DNA of 64,000 bases from Pseudomonas gregormendelii (GCF_017114825.1 NZ_JADEVO010000026.1:21769-85768), one strand, 5' to 3'. Shown: positions 1 through 8,906, numbered from the stretch's first letter. Translations and numbers: made by a program. Notes: generated by a model from the sequence alone, not told the origin.

Positions 1-768
1 GGCTTTCTCCTGAATCGCCCGCAGCAGCTTGACCTGCATGGCTAACGGCAAGTCAGCCACTTCGTCGAGAAACAGGGTGCCGCCATTGGCGGCCTGGAAC
101 AGTCCGGGTTTGTCGTCGATGGCGCCACTGAAGCTGCCTTTGCGATGCCCGAAAAACTCGCTTTCCATCAGCTCGGACGGAATCGCCCCGCAGTTCACCG
201 GAACGAATGGCTGGTTGGCGCGCGGGCCTTGTTCGTGGATCAGTCGAGCGACCAGTTCCTTGCCACTGCCGGATTCACCGCTGATGTACACCGGGGCCTG
301 GCTGCGTGCCAGTTTGTCGATGTGTTTGCGCAGGTTGCGCATGGGCAGGGACTCACCCAGCAACCGGCGTTCGATTGAAATCGCGGTGCCACCCACGGGT
401 GACAGGCGCAGCGCGGTGGTGACCAGCTCACGCAGGCGGGTCAGGTCGACCGGCTTGGTCAGGAAGTCGAAAGCACCGGCCTTGAGCGCGTTGATGGCCG
501 TTTCCAGGCTGCCATACGCCGTGATCATGGCCACTGGCAGCTGTGGATAACGTTGCTGGATGTATTGCACCAGCTCCAGCCCCGTGCCGTCCGGCAGGCG
601 CATGTCGGTCAGGCACAGGTCAAAGGTTTCCCGCGCCAGCAAGGCCTGGGCCTCGCCAAGGTCGCGGGCACTGAAGGTGTCGAGCTTCATCCTGCCCAGG
701 GTGATTTCCAGGAGTTCGCGGATATCCGGTTCATCGTCGACGATCAGAATTTTTTGCAGTGGGCTCAT
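1..768 (-). CDS. pilR: Type IV pilus response regulator PilR (partial, cut by window edge)
   Basis: NtrC-family sigma-54 activator; its known role is to switch on pilin transcription when phosphorylated by PilS. About 256 residues are visible: a receiver domain (residues 1-120, phospho-acceptor Asp near 55 in LTDMRLPD) and the first part of the AAA+ domain with Walker A GESGSGKE and Walker B-like GTLFLDEVADLP. The rest of the ATPase and the helix-turn-helix lie left of the window, since the family is about 445 residues. The start is the ATG at 766-768, just downstream of pilS on the same strand. Odd: the sigma-54-contacting GAFTGA loop reads GSFSGA (121-138). Confidence 0.95.
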   Translation of the reverse strand, partial: MSPLQKILIVDDEPDIRELLEITLGRMKLDTFSARDLGEAQALLARETFDLCLTDMRLPDGTGLELVQYIQQRYPQLPVAMITAYGSLETAINALKAGAFDFLTKPVDLTRLRELVTTALRLSPVGGTAISIERRLLGESLPMRNLRKHIDKLARSQAPVYISGESGSGKELVARLIHEQGPRANQPFVPVNCGAIPSELMESEFFGHRKGSFSGAIDDKPGLFQAANGGTLFLDEVADLPLAMQVKLLRAIQEKA

Positions 769-770
769 GT

Positions 771-2360
771 TCAACTTTGTTTCCGTCCGTGAGCAAAGGT
801 GATGCGAAAGCAGCCGCCGCCTTGGCGTGGTTTGAAGTCTAGGCGGGCCTGGTTGCTTTCGCACAGCTCACGGGACAGATAAAGCCCAAGGCCTGTGCCT
901 TGGGGGCTCGTTGTGAAGAAAGGTTCGAACAGATGAGCCTGGGCTGGTGCCGGGACCCCGGGGCCGTTGTCGCGGACCTCCAGGGTCGGCAGCTGACTGT
1001 GCGGGTCCAGGAACAACTCCAGCCAGACCTGCGCCTGGGCATTTATCTGGGCGCTGTGGCGCCAGGCATTGCGCAACAAATTGTCGAGAATCTGGGTCAG
1101 CTGATTGGGATCCATCAAGGTCCTGAAGTCTCCCGGTGCAATGCTCAGATGAAGCTGCCGGGTTTCTGTCGCGGCCTCGCGGGCTTCAGCGACAAACTGC
1201 TCAAGCCAAGGCTTCAGATCGAGCCGCTGGGGTACTGTTTGTTGGCGCCGGGACAATTGCAGGACGTTTTCGATGACCCGGTTCATCCGCTGGGAGTGAT
1301 CTTGAATGATCTGCGTCAGACGCCGATCGGCACTGTTCAGTTCCTCGGATTCCTGTAATAGCTGGGCGGCGTGACTGATGGCGCCCAGTGGATTGCGAAT
1401 TTCATGGGAGATGCTCGCGGTAAGACGCCCCAGCGCAACAAGTTTGAGTTGCTGGGCCTGTTGGGCGATCTGCGCCAGGTCTTCAAGGAATATAAGGGTT
1501 TGCTGCCTTGGACTTCGTTCAAGGGCAATGAAACTGGGCTGCAGCTCCAGGCCATTGCTGTCGATTCTCAGGCTCTGGGGACGCAATGTCGGGTTGTTTA
1601 GCCATAGTTGCAGGCGTTCGACCAGTTCTGGAAAGTCCTGGTCGAGCGAGCGCCCTTCAAGCGCGCCATGGTCCAGAAGTTTCAGCGCGCTGTGGTTGGC
1701 CAGTCGAATGCGCCGTAAATCGTCGACCACCAGAATACCGGTACGCATGCGCTGCAGAATCAGCGAGTTGAGAGCCTCAAGCCCCACCACTTCGCTGGCA
1801 CGCTGTTCGGCCAGGGTCTCGCTGACCTCCAGGCGACGGATCAGGCCTTGCACCAGCAATGCTGCCGCAAAGCAAAGCGCCCCCAGCGTGCCGACCTGCA
1901 AGTAATCATTGGGGCTGGTGGTTTGGCTGAAACTCAGCAGAAAGCCCGACCCTACGATGCCGAGCGCGCCGATGGCGGCGATCAGCAGGCCGATGCGTCG
2001 TCGCAACAGGGTATTGCTGATGGCCACAGAGACAATCAGCAGGTTGCCGATCGCACTGTGCACGCCACCGGCGGCGTAGAACAGCGCGCACAACAGCAGC
2101 ACGTCGACCAGTGCCAGGGTGAGAAGCTGGCCAGGGCGCCGGGTGTTCTCCAGGAACACTACCAGCAGAATGTTCAATACCAGGTACAGCCAGCTGCCAC
2201 TGCGCAGCAGCTCGCCATTGGCGAGCGAAAGCAGCTGGCTGTCCATGTTGCTGGAAATCAGCAGCACCAGGGTGATGCCGACGCTCAGGCGGTAGAGATG
2301 ATAGAGACGCAGCAGTCGCTGGGCTTGTTTGTGGCCGGGACGGGTGGTCTCAGCGGTCAC
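771..2360 (-). CDS. pilS: Type IV pilus sensor histidine kinase PilS
   Basis: Membrane sensor kinase that phosphorylates PilR. The 529-residue length matches the family. The N-terminal part (about residues 25-175) carries six hydrophobic segments, followed by a PAS-like region (200-295), the dimerisation box SISHEIRNPLGA with the phospho-acceptor at His319, and a C-terminal HATPase with DNGPGVP and GTGLGLYLSREL motifs. It ends 3 bp before pilR and overlaps the upstream 77-residue gene by 11 bp, so the three are probably co-transcribed. In P. aeruginosa PilS is known to sense pilin levels in the inner membrane. Confidence 0.96.
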   Translation of the reverse strand: MTAETTRPGHKQAQRLLRLYHLYRLSVGITLVLLISSNMDSQLLSLANGELLRSGSWLYLVLNILLVVFLENTRRPGQLLTLALVDVLLLCALFYAAGGVHSAIGNLLIVSVAISNTLLRRRIGLLIAAIGALGIVGSGFLLSFSQTTSPNDYLQVGTLGALCFAAALLVQGLIRRLEVSETLAEQRASEVVGLEALNSLILQRMRTGILVVDDLRRIRLANHSALKLLDHGALEGRSLDQDFPELVERLQLWLNNPTLRPQSLRIDSNGLELQPSFIALERSPRQQTLIFLEDLAQIAQQAQQLKLVALGRLTASISHEIRNPLGAISHAAQLLQESEELNSADRRLTQIIQDHSQRMNRVIENVLQLSRRQQTVPQRLDLKPWLEQFVAEAREAATETRQLHLSIAPGDFRTLMDPNQLTQILDNLLRNAWRHSAQINAQAQVWLELFLDPHSQLPTLEVRDNGPGVPAPAQAHLFEPFFTTSPQGTGLGLYLSRELCESNQARLDFKPRQGGGCFRITFAHGRKQS

Positions 2361-2583
2361 TGGAGCCCGGGCCTTGCTCGAGGTGAGCCTGGCTGCAATA
2401 CCATTGCTGTTGAAGGCTCAGGGCTCGCTCCCGGGGCAGGTGCACGCCGCAATGAGCGCAACGCACCATGGGGGCCGCTTCCCGCTCGGCAGGCGAGCGA
2501 GGCGCTGCCGCCTGGCCCTTGAACTTGCGCCACAACCAGATGGCGGCGGCAATCAGGGCGATCCAGAACAATAAACGAAGCAT
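2350..2583 (-). CDS. PP0621-family small membrane protein
   Basis: A 77-residue protein of unknown function. Residues 1-18 form one hydrophobic segment (LLFWIALIAAAIWLW) followed by a basic stretch. The C-terminal half has a CAHC pair and a further YCSQAH, which resembles a small zinc ribbon. Its 3' end overlaps the pilS start by 11 bp, suggesting translational coupling and a role near the PilS/PilR sensor, but this is inference. I recognise the family as the conserved Pseudomonas PP0621 group. The start ATG is the only one in the frame. Confidence 0.8.
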   Translation of the reverse strand: MLRLLFWIALIAAAIWLWRKFKGQAAAPRSPAEREAAPMVRCAHCGVHLPRERALSLQQQWYCSQAHLEQGPGSSDR

Positions 2584-2672
2584 GTTGAGCTGCTTTATGG
2601 CGAGTGATGAAGCAGTTTAGCCAAGGAGCTGATCAGCGCACAGCGATATAACGCTGCGAGACGCTTCTCTAT

Positions 2673-2700
2673 TGCAGGAGCGAGCAAGCTCGCTCCTGCA
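2673..2700. repeat. Perfect extragenic palindrome
   Basis: Two 13-base arms (TGCAGGAGCGAGC / GCTCGCTCCTGCA) separated by AA, lying between the 3' end of bamD and the start of the 77-residue gene. It belongs to the gtaggagcgagc REP-like family repeated through the window and could also act as a hairpin terminator for bamD on the minus strand, although no strong U-tract follows. Confidence 0.8.
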
Positions 2701-2713
2701 GAGCCTGCAGATG

Positions 2714-3736
2714 TCAGTCGAACACGCCGAGGGTCATGTAGCTGAACCAGGAACGGTCGTCATTGTTGCCTTCCGACTCCTGTTCTTCTTCCTCGATCAC
2801 GTCGCCGTTTTCATCTCTGGGCTTGAGATCGCTCGGGATTGCATCCTTGGCATCCTGGAATTGCTTCTGCACGTCCTGGTTGGCGCGGGTTTCACCCGGT
2901 GGCAGAGGCGGACGGGATTCGATCAGGCCCAGAGTCGCCTTGCTCAGCCACGAGCGGTTGTCCGCTTCGTCCACCGAAGGCTTGAACTGACCGTCTTCCA
3001 GGCTTGGGTGGTTCGGGTAGTTGAGCTTCAGCGTTTCCAGACTGGTGTTGGCCAGCTCGTCCAGATGCAGGCGCTGGTAGGATTCGACCATTACCGCCAG
3101 GCCGTCGCCGACCGAAGGGGTTTCCTGGAAGTTTTCCACTACATAGCGGCCACGGTTGGCAGCGGCTACGTAAGCCTGACGGGTCAGGTAGTAGTCGGCC
3201 ACGTGGATTTCGTAAGCGGCCAGCAGGTTGCGCAAGTAGATCATGCGCTGCTTGGCGTCAGGCGAATAACGGCTGTTCGGGAAGCGGCTGGTCAGCTGGG
3301 CGAACTCGTTGTAGGAGTCGCGGGCAGCGCCCGGGTCACGCTTGGTCATGTCCAGCGGCAGGAAACGCGACAGCAGGCCGACGTCCTGGTCGAAAGACGT
3401 CAGACCCTTCAGGTAATAGGCGTAATCGACATTCGGATGCTGCGGATGCAGGCGAATGAAGCGCTCGGCGGCGGATTTCGCAGCCTCAGGCTCGGTGTTC
3501 TTGTAGTTGGCGTAGATGAGCTCGAGTTGAGCCTGATCGGCGTAGCGACCGAACGGATAACGCGACTCCAGCGCCTTCAGCTTGGCTGTGGCGGCGGTGT
3601 AGCTATTGTTGTCCAGATCGTGCTGAGCCTGCTGGTACAGCTCGGCCTCGCTCAGGTTTTCGTCAACGACTTCCTTCGATGAGCAAGCAGCGGTCAATGC
3701 GAGGATGGCGATCAGCAGCAGGTGTTTCACTTGCAT
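2714..3736 (-). CDS. bamD: Outer membrane assembly lipoprotein BamD (ComL)
   Basis: Essential lipoprotein of the BAM complex that inserts beta-barrel proteins into the outer membrane. The chosen start at 3736 gives 340 residues with a lipoprotein signal MQVKHLLLIAILALTAAC, where Cys18 is the lipidated residue; a longer frame upstream would spoil the signal peptide. The body is made of TPR-like helical repeats (AELYQQAQHDLDNNSYTAA and following). The C-terminus is acidic (EEEEQESEGNNDD). It is divergent from rluD, as is usual in Pseudomonas. Confidence 0.96.
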   Translation of the reverse strand: MQVKHLLLIAILALTAACSSKEVVDENLSEAELYQQAQHDLDNNSYTAATAKLKALESRYPFGRYADQAQLELIYANYKNTEPEAAKSAAERFIRLHPQHPNVDYAYYLKGLTSFDQDVGLLSRFLPLDMTKRDPGAARDSYNEFAQLTSRFPNSRYSPDAKQRMIYLRNLLAAYEIHVADYYLTRQAYVAAANRGRYVVENFQETPSVGDGLAVMVESYQRLHLDELANTSLETLKLNYPNHPSLEDGQFKPSVDEADNRSWLSKATLGLIESRPPLPPGETRANQDVQKQFQDAKDAIPSDLKPRDENGDVIEEEEQESEGNNDDRSWFSYMTLGVFD

Positions 3737-3887
3737 GGCGGCTTGCGTCCCTATGACGGCCGCTGTCTTGGGCGGGGCCGTCCTGTTATGATGAGCGCCC
3801 CGTTGCATAGCCTCGGGGCAAAAGACGCCGTATTTAACCACAAGCGCGCAGCCGAAACCAAAAGCTGTGCCGACGCCTAGTCTGAGC

Positions 3888-4850
3888 ATGTCCGATAAAA
3901 TTGAACTTCGCGCAGAGGTGCCGTCCGAATTGGGCGGCCAACGCCTCGATCAAGTCGCCGCACAATTATTCGCTGAGCACTCGCGCTCGCGCCTTTCCGC
4001 CTGGATCAAAGACGGCCGCCTGACTGTGGATGGGGCGGTTATCCGCCCGCGAGACATCGTTCACGGTGGCGCCATTCTTGAACTGACTGCCGAGCAGGAA
4101 GCTCAGGGCGAATGGATCGCTCAGGACATCGAGCTGGACATCGTCTATGAAGATGACGACATCCTGGTGATCAACAAGCCTGCGGGCCTGGTGGTGCATC
4201 CGGCTGCCGGTCACGCTGACGGCACTTTGCTCAACGCCTTGCTGCACCACGTGCCGGACATCATCAATGTGCCCCGCGCCGGTATCGTGCATCGCCTGGA
4301 CAAGGACACCACCGGTCTGATGGTGGTGGCCAAGACCATTCAGGCGCAGACTCAGCTGGTCACCCAGCTGCAAAGCCGCAGCGTCAGCCGGATCTACGAG
4401 TGCATCGTGATTGGTGTGGTCACCGCCGGCGGCAAGATCAACGCGCCGATCGGTCGTCACGGCCAGCAACGCCAACGCATGGCCGTGATGGAAGGGGGCA
4501 AGCAAGCCGTCAGCCATTACCGCGTGCTTGAGCGTTTCCGCTCCCACACGCATGTGCGGGTCAAGCTGGAAACCGGGCGTACTCACCAGATTCGTGTGCA
4601 CATGGCCCACATCAACTACCCGTTGGTTGGAGACCCCGCCTACGGCGGACGCTTCCGTATCCCGCCGGCAGCCAGTGTGACCATGGTCGAGTCGCTGAAG
4701 GCGTTTCCGCGCCAGGCTCTGCACGCGCGGTTCCTGGAGCTGGATCATCCGACGACCGGTAAGCGCATGAGCTGGGAATCGCCACTGCCGGACGATTTCG
4801 TCTGGTTGCTGACCCTGCTCAAGCAAGACCGCGAGGCGTTCATCGGATGA
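3888..4850 (+). CDS. rluD: 23S rRNA pseudouridine synthase RluD
   Basis: Isomerises uridines 1911, 1915 and 1917 (E. coli numbering) in helix 69 of 23S rRNA. The protein has 320 residues, as expected, with an N-terminal S4 RNA-binding domain (RLDQVAAQLFAEHSRSRLS) and the catalytic motif HRLDKDTTG, in which the Asp is the nucleophile. The start at 3888 (MSDKIEL) is preferred over an in-frame ATG 21 bp upstream because it matches the family length. It overlaps pgeF by 4 bp (ATGA), so the two are translationally coupled. Confidence 0.97.
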   Translation: MSDKIELRAEVPSELGGQRLDQVAAQLFAEHSRSRLSAWIKDGRLTVDGAVIRPRDIVHGGAILELTAEQEAQGEWIAQDIELDIVYEDDDILVINKPAGLVVHPAAGHADGTLLNALLHHVPDIINVPRAGIVHRLDKDTTGLMVVAKTIQAQTQLVTQLQSRSVSRIYECIVIGVVTAGGKINAPIGRHGQQRQRMAVMEGGKQAVSHYRVLERFRSHTHVRVKLETGRTHQIRVHMAHINYPLVGDPAYGGRFRIPPAASVTMVESLKAFPRQALHARFLELDHPTTGKRMSWESPLPDDFVWLLTLLKQDREAFIG

Positions 4851-5572
4851 GTGACTGGCTGATTCCCGACTGGCCTGCGCCTGCCGGGGTGAAAGCCTGT
4901 GTTACCACCCGAGCGGGCGGCGTCAGTCTGGCGCCGTTCGACAGCCTCAACCTGGGCGATCATGTCGACGACAGCCCCCTGGCTGTTGCGGAGAATCGCC
5001 GACGTCTCACTGAACATTTCGCTATTCAGCCAGCCTGGTTGCAGCAGGTGCATGGCATTGCCGTGTCTCACGCTGACCCGGGCACGGTCGCTACGGCCGA
5101 TGCCAGCTGGACGGCAACCCCCGGCATTGCCTGCGCGGCGATGACGGCCGATTGCCTGCCGGTGCTGTTCTGCGACCGTGCGGGCACTCGCGTGGCGGCG
5201 GCTCACGCCGGTTGGCGCGGGTTGGCGGCGGGAGTGCTGGAAGCCACGCTTGATACCCTGGCGCTGCCGGCAGCAGAAGTGCTGGTCTGGCTCGGCCCAG
5301 CGATAGGCCCACAGGCCTTCGAAGTGGGGCCGGAGGTACGCGAAACCTTCGTGGCGCAGTTGCCTGAAGCAGCCGTTGCCTTCACGCCAGGCGTCAGTGC
5401 CGGCAAATTCATGGCTGACATCTACCAGCTCGCGCGTTTGCGCCTGGCCGTTCACGGTGTCACGGCTGTTTACGGTGGCGGTTTCTGTACCGTGACCGAT
5501 CCGCGTTTCTTTTCCTACCGTCGCAACCCGCGCACGGGAAGATTTGCCTCCCTTATTTGGCTTAACCGCTAG
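4847..5572 (+). CDS. pgeF: Peptidoglycan editing factor PgeF / YfiH-type nucleoside phosphorylase
   Basis: DUF152/YfiH (laccase-like) family protein, 241 residues. The family is known for purine nucleoside phosphorylase or deaminase activity and, in E. coli, for keeping wrong amino acids out of peptidoglycan stems. The metal-site motifs are visible: QVHG near residue 66, TADCLPVLFCD and AAHAGWRG. It starts inside the rluD stop codon region (ATGA overlap). It is followed by the clpB promoter, so the rluD-pgeF unit probably ends here or reads into clpB at low level. Confidence 0.93.
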   Translation: MSDWLIPDWPAPAGVKACVTTRAGGVSLAPFDSLNLGDHVDDSPLAVAENRRRLTEHFAIQPAWLQQVHGIAVSHADPGTVATADASWTATPGIACAAMTADCLPVLFCDRAGTRVAAAHAGWRGLAAGVLEATLDTLALPAAEVLVWLGPAIGPQAFEVGPEVRETFVAQLPEAAVAFTPGVSAGKFMADIYQLARLRLAVHGVTAVYGGGFCTVTDPRFFSYRRNPRTGRFASLIWLNR

Positions 5573-5602
5573 ACTTCCCTGACCTGCGTCAACCTCACGA
5601 CG

Positions 5603-5631
5603 CTTGAATCTCCCAGAATCGACCACATCTA
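5603..5631 (+). promoter_or_regulatory. Sigma-32 type heat-shock promoter of clpB
   Basis: CTTGAA at 5603-5608, a 14-bp spacer, then CCACATCTA at 5623-5631, which differs at one position from the sigma-32 -10 consensus CCCCATNTA. It lies 71 bp upstream of the clpB ATG. Heat-shock control of clpB is well established, and the match is visible in the sequence; use of the site is inferred. Confidence 0.7.
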
Positions 5632-5701
5632 ATGGGGTATCTGGCAGGTTTCTTCATTCAGGATGTTTATAGGTCCGGCCTGCTCAAAAGGAAGGTGACT
5701 T

Positions 5702-8266
5702 ATGCGTATAGACCGTTTAACCAGCAAATTACAGTTAGCCCTGTCCGACGCCCAATCCCTGGCCGTCGGCCTTGATCATTCGGGCATTGAACCTGCGCAT
5801 CTCATGCAGGCCATGCTCGAACAGCAGGGTGGGTCGATCAAGCCGCTGCTGATGCAGGTGGGCTTTGACGTCAACAGCCTGCGAAAAGAGCTGACCAAAG
5901 AGCTCGACCAGCTGCCGAAAATCCAGAACCCAACCGGCGACGTCAATATGTCGCAGGACCTGGCGCGCCTGCTTAACCAGGCCGATCGCCTGGCCCAGCA
6001 GAAGGGCGACCAGTTCATTTCCAGCGAGCTGGTACTGCTTGCCGCGATGGACGAAAACAACAAGCTCGGCAAATTGTTGCTGGGGCAGGGCGTGAGCAAA
6101 AAGGCCCTGGAAAATGCCATCAACAACCTGCGTGGGGGCGATGCCGTCAATGACGCCAACCACGAAGAGTCGCGCCAGGCGCTGGATAAATACACCGTCG
6201 ACCTGACCAAGCGCGCCGAAGACGGCAAGCTCGACCCGGTCATCGGCCGTGACGACGAGATTCGCCGGACGATCCAGGTGCTGCAGCGTCGTACAAAAAA
6301 CAACCCGGTACTGATCGGTGAGCCGGGTGTGGGTAAAACCGCGATCGCCGAGGGTCTGGCCCAGCGCATCATCAATGGTGAAGTGCCGGACGGCCTCAAG
6401 GGCAAGCGCCTGCTGTCCCTGGACATGGGTGCGCTGATCGCGGGTGCGAAGTATCGCGGTGAGTTCGAAGAGCGCCTTAAGTCTTTGCTGAACGAGCTGT
6501 CGAAGCAGGAAGGGCAGATCATTCTGTTCATCGACGAACTGCACACCATGGTCGGCGCCGGCAAGGGCGAAGGCTCGATGGATGCTGGCAACATGCTCAA
6601 GCCGGCTTTGGCGCGCGGTGAACTGCACTGCGTGGGCGCCACTACGCTCAATGAGTACCGTCAATATATAGAGAAGGACGCGGCCCTCGAGCGACGCTTC
6701 CAGAAAGTACTGGTGGATGAGCCGAGCGAAGAAGACACCATCGCGATTCTGCGTGGCCTCAAGGAGCGTTACGAAGTTCACCACAGGGTGGCGATCACCG
6801 ATGGCGCGATCATCGCGGCAGCCAAGCTCAGTCACCGTTACATTACCGACCGTCAGTTGCCGGACAAGGCCATCGACCTGATCGACGAGGCCGCCAGCCG
6901 CATCCGCATGGAGATCGACTCCAAGCCGGAAGTGCTCGACCGTCTGGAGCGCCGTCTGATTCAGCTGAAGGTGGAATCCCAGGCGCTGAAGAAAGAGAGC
7001 GACGACGCGGCGAAGAAGCGCCTGCAAAAACTCCAGGAAGAAATCGCCCGTCTCGAGCGTGAGTATTCGGACCTCGAGGAGATCTGGAACGCGGAGAAAG
7101 CCGAAGTACAGGGGTCTGCGCAGATCCAGCAGAAAATCGAGCAGTCCCGTCAGGAGCTGGAAGCAGCCCGTCGCAAGGGCGACCTGAACCGCATGGCCGA
7201 GTTGCAGTATGGGGTGATCCCGGACCTGGAGCGCAGCCTGCAAATGGTCGACCAGCACGGCAAAACCGAAAATCAGTTACTGCGCAGCAAGGTCACTGAG
7301 GAGGAGATTGCCGAAGTGGTGTCCAAGTGGACCGGCATCCCCGTGTCGAAGATGCTCGAAGGCGAGCGCGACAAGCTGATGAAGATGGAAAGCCTGTTGC
7401 ACCAGCGTGTCATCGGCCAGGACGAAGCGGTGATTGCCGTATCCAACGCAGTGCGGCGTTCGCGGGCCGGCTTGTCCGATCCGAACCGTCCGAGCGGCTC
7501 GTTCATGTTCCTCGGCCCGACCGGCGTGGGTAAAACCGAGCTGTGCAAGGCGCTGGCCGAGTTTCTCTTCGATACGGAAGAGGCGATGGTGCGGATCGAC
7601 ATGTCCGAATTCATGGAGAAACATTCCGTGGCCCGGCTGATTGGTGCGCCACCAGGTTACGTAGGCTATGAAGAGGGCGGTTACCTGACCGAGGCGGTGC
7701 GTCGCAAGCCTTATTCGGTGATCCTCCTGGATGAGGTCGAGAAGGCCCACCCGGATGTGTTCAACATCCTGCTGCAAGTGCTGGAAGACGGCCGCCTGAC
7801 CGACAGTCATGGGCGCACGGTGGACTTCAAGAACACTGTGATCGTCATGACCTCGAACCTTGGGTCGGTGCAGATCCAGGAACTGGTGGGCGATCGTGAG
7901 GCGCAGCGCGCGGCGGTGATGGATGCGATTTCCACGCACTTCCGGCCGGAGTTCATCAACCGGGTCGACGAAGTGGTGATTTTCGAGCCATTGGCTCGCG
8001 ATCAGATCGCCGGTATTACCGAGATCCAGTTGAGTCGTCTGCGCAGCCGCCTGACCGAACGGGAGCTGAAGCTCGAACTCAGCCCGGAGGCGATGGACAA
8101 GCTGATCGCTGTCGGTTACGACCCGGTATATGGTGCGCGGCCGCTTAAACGCGCCATCCAGCGCTGGATCGAGAACCCGCTGGCACAGTTGATCCTGTCG
8201 GGTCGGTTCATGGCTGGTGACACTGCCAAAGGTGTCGTGGAGAACGACGAAATCGTGTTTGTCTGA
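5702..8266 (+). CDS. clpB: ATP-dependent disaggregase ClpB
   Basis: Hexameric AAA+ chaperone that, with DnaK, pulls proteins out of aggregates in the cytoplasm. It has 854 residues, full length. Order of domains: Clp N-domain (1-145), first AAA+ with GEPGVGKTA and LFIDELHT, a coiled-coil middle domain of about 120 residues (roughly 405-525, Glu/Lys/Gln-rich), second AAA+ with GPTGVGKTE and ILLDEVEKAHP, and a C-terminal D2-small domain. An AAGGAAGG ribosome site precedes the ATG. A sigma-32 type promoter lies upstream and a strong terminator downstream, so it is transcribed mostly alone. Confidence 0.98.
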   Translation: MRIDRLTSKLQLALSDAQSLAVGLDHSGIEPAHLMQAMLEQQGGSIKPLLMQVGFDVNSLRKELTKELDQLPKIQNPTGDVNMSQDLARLLNQADRLAQQKGDQFISSELVLLAAMDENNKLGKLLLGQGVSKKALENAINNLRGGDAVNDANHEESRQALDKYTVDLTKRAEDGKLDPVIGRDDEIRRTIQVLQRRTKNNPVLIGEPGVGKTAIAEGLAQRIINGEVPDGLKGKRLLSLDMGALIAGAKYRGEFEERLKSLLNELSKQEGQIILFIDELHTMVGAGKGEGSMDAGNMLKPALARGELHCVGATTLNEYRQYIEKDAALERRFQKVLVDEPSEEDTIAILRGLKERYEVHHRVAITDGAIIAAAKLSHRYITDRQLPDKAIDLIDEAASRIRMEIDSKPEVLDRLERRLIQLKVESQALKKESDDAAKKRLQKLQEEIARLEREYSDLEEIWNAEKAEVQGSAQIQQKIEQSRQELEAARRKGDLNRMAELQYGVIPDLERSLQMVDQHGKTENQLLRSKVTEEEIAEVVSKWTGIPVSKMLEGERDKLMKMESLLHQRVIGQDEAVIAVSNAVRRSRAGLSDPNRPSGSFMFLGPTGVGKTELCKALAEFLFDTEEAMVRIDMSEFMEKHSVARLIGAPPGYVGYEEGGYLTEAVRRKPYSVILLDEVEKAHPDVFNILLQVLEDGRLTDSHGRTVDFKNTVIVMTSNLGSVQIQELVGDREAQRAAVMDAISTHFRPEFINRVDEVVIFEPLARDQIAGITEIQLSRLRSRLTERELKLELSPEAMDKLIAVGYDPVYGARPLKRAIQRWIENPLAQLILSGRFMAGDTAKGVVENDEIVFV

Positions 8267-8291
8267 GCCACGATGGCAACAAAACCTGGGA

Positions 8292-8317
8292 GGCCTCGCT
8301 TTGCGAGGCCTTTTTTT
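8292..8317 (+). terminator. Rho-independent terminator of clpB
   Basis: GGCCTCGC - TTT - GCGAGGCC stem (8292-8310) followed directly by seven T. It begins 26 bp after the clpB stop codon. Confidence 0.92.
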
Positions 8318-8566
8318 CGTTAGGCTGTTGAACTCAAAGGAAAAGGCTTGTAAAGTGCGCCCCGCAGCAAGTCACCCGCCAGAGTTTCTGCTCCCCAAGC
8401 AGGAATCTGAAATAAGTTGCAAATCATTAACTTGAATGCAAATTAGGGGGTTGACAGAGGTGCTTAAGATTGTAGAATAGCGCGCCTCAGACACACGAAC
8501 GCAGCGATGCAGACGGGTCGAAGAGACGCAGTAAAAGCTTCAAATGTTGTAATTGAAATATGTAGT
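8318..8566 (+). other. Non-coding interval clpB-tRNA array
   Basis: No gene is seen here. The interval holds the tRNA promoter at 8451-8478 and roughly 90 bp of 5' leader before tRNA-Asn. The short frame running from 8217 to 8435 is an out-of-frame extension of clpB. Confidence 0.6.
8451..8478 (+). promoter_or_regulatory. Sigma-70 promoter of the tRNA array
   Basis: Perfect -35 TTGACA (8451-8456), 16-bp spacer, -10 TAGAAT (8473-8478), followed by a GC-rich discriminator (AGCGCGCC) typical of stringently controlled stable-RNA promoters. Confidence 0.85.
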
Positions 8567-8642
8567 TCCGTGATAGCTCAGTCGGTAGAGCAAATGACTG
8601 TTAATCATTGGGTCCCAGGTTCGAGTCCTGGTCACGGAGCCA
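8567..8642 (+). tRNA. tRNA-Asn (GTT)
   Basis: A 76-nt cloverleaf: acceptor TCCGTGA pairs with TCACGGA, anticodon stem AATGA/TCATT with loop CTGTTAA (anticodon GTT), T-arm GGTTCGAGTCC, and encoded CCA. First gene of a four-tRNA cluster. Confidence 0.97.
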
Positions 8643-8651
8643 ATTTCAAAC

Positions 8652-8728
8652 CGGGGTATAGCGCAGTCCGGTAGCGCGCCTGCTTTGGGAGCAGGATGTC
8701 AGGAGTTCGAATCCCCTTACCCCGACCA
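8652..8728 (+). tRNA. tRNA-Pro (TGG), copy 1
   Basis: A 77-nt cloverleaf: acceptor CGGGGTA pairs with TACCCCG, anticodon loop TTTGGGA (anticodon TGG), T-arm GTTCGAATCC, encoded CCA. It is identical to the second copy at 8907-8983. Confidence 0.97.
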
Positions 8729-8733
8729 TTTTT

Positions 8734-8809
8734 GGGTCGTTAGCTCAGTTGGTAGAGCAGTTGGCTTTTAACCAATTGGTCGTAGGTTCGAATCCCACAC
8801 GACCCACCA
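8734..8809 (+). tRNA. tRNA-Lys (TTT)
   Basis: A 76-nt cloverleaf: acceptor GGGTCGT pairs with ACGACCC, anticodon stem TTGGC / ACCAA region with anticodon TTT, T-arm GGTTCGAATCC, encoded CCA. Confidence 0.97.
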
Positions 8810-8873
8810 TTTTTGAAACCAGTTAAAACTGGGATCGAATCTTAAGATCAGAGGCCAAAAGCGCTGATCGAAG

Positions 8874-8904
8874 AAGGCGATCTTTGAAAGGTCGCCTTTT
8901 TTTT
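8874..8904 (+). terminator. Terminator between tRNA-Lys and second tRNA-Pro
   Basis: AAGGCGA (8874-8880) and TCGCCTT (8892-8898) form the stem, followed by a T-run to 8904. It separates the first three tRNAs from the second proline tRNA, which starts two bases later. Confidence 0.85.
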
Positions 8905-8906
8905 AC

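Noticed and set aside
5735..7258. 507-residue frame antisense to clpB
   Set aside because: Long antisense frames are common in GC-rich genomes with strong third-position bias; the sense strand encodes a complete ClpB.
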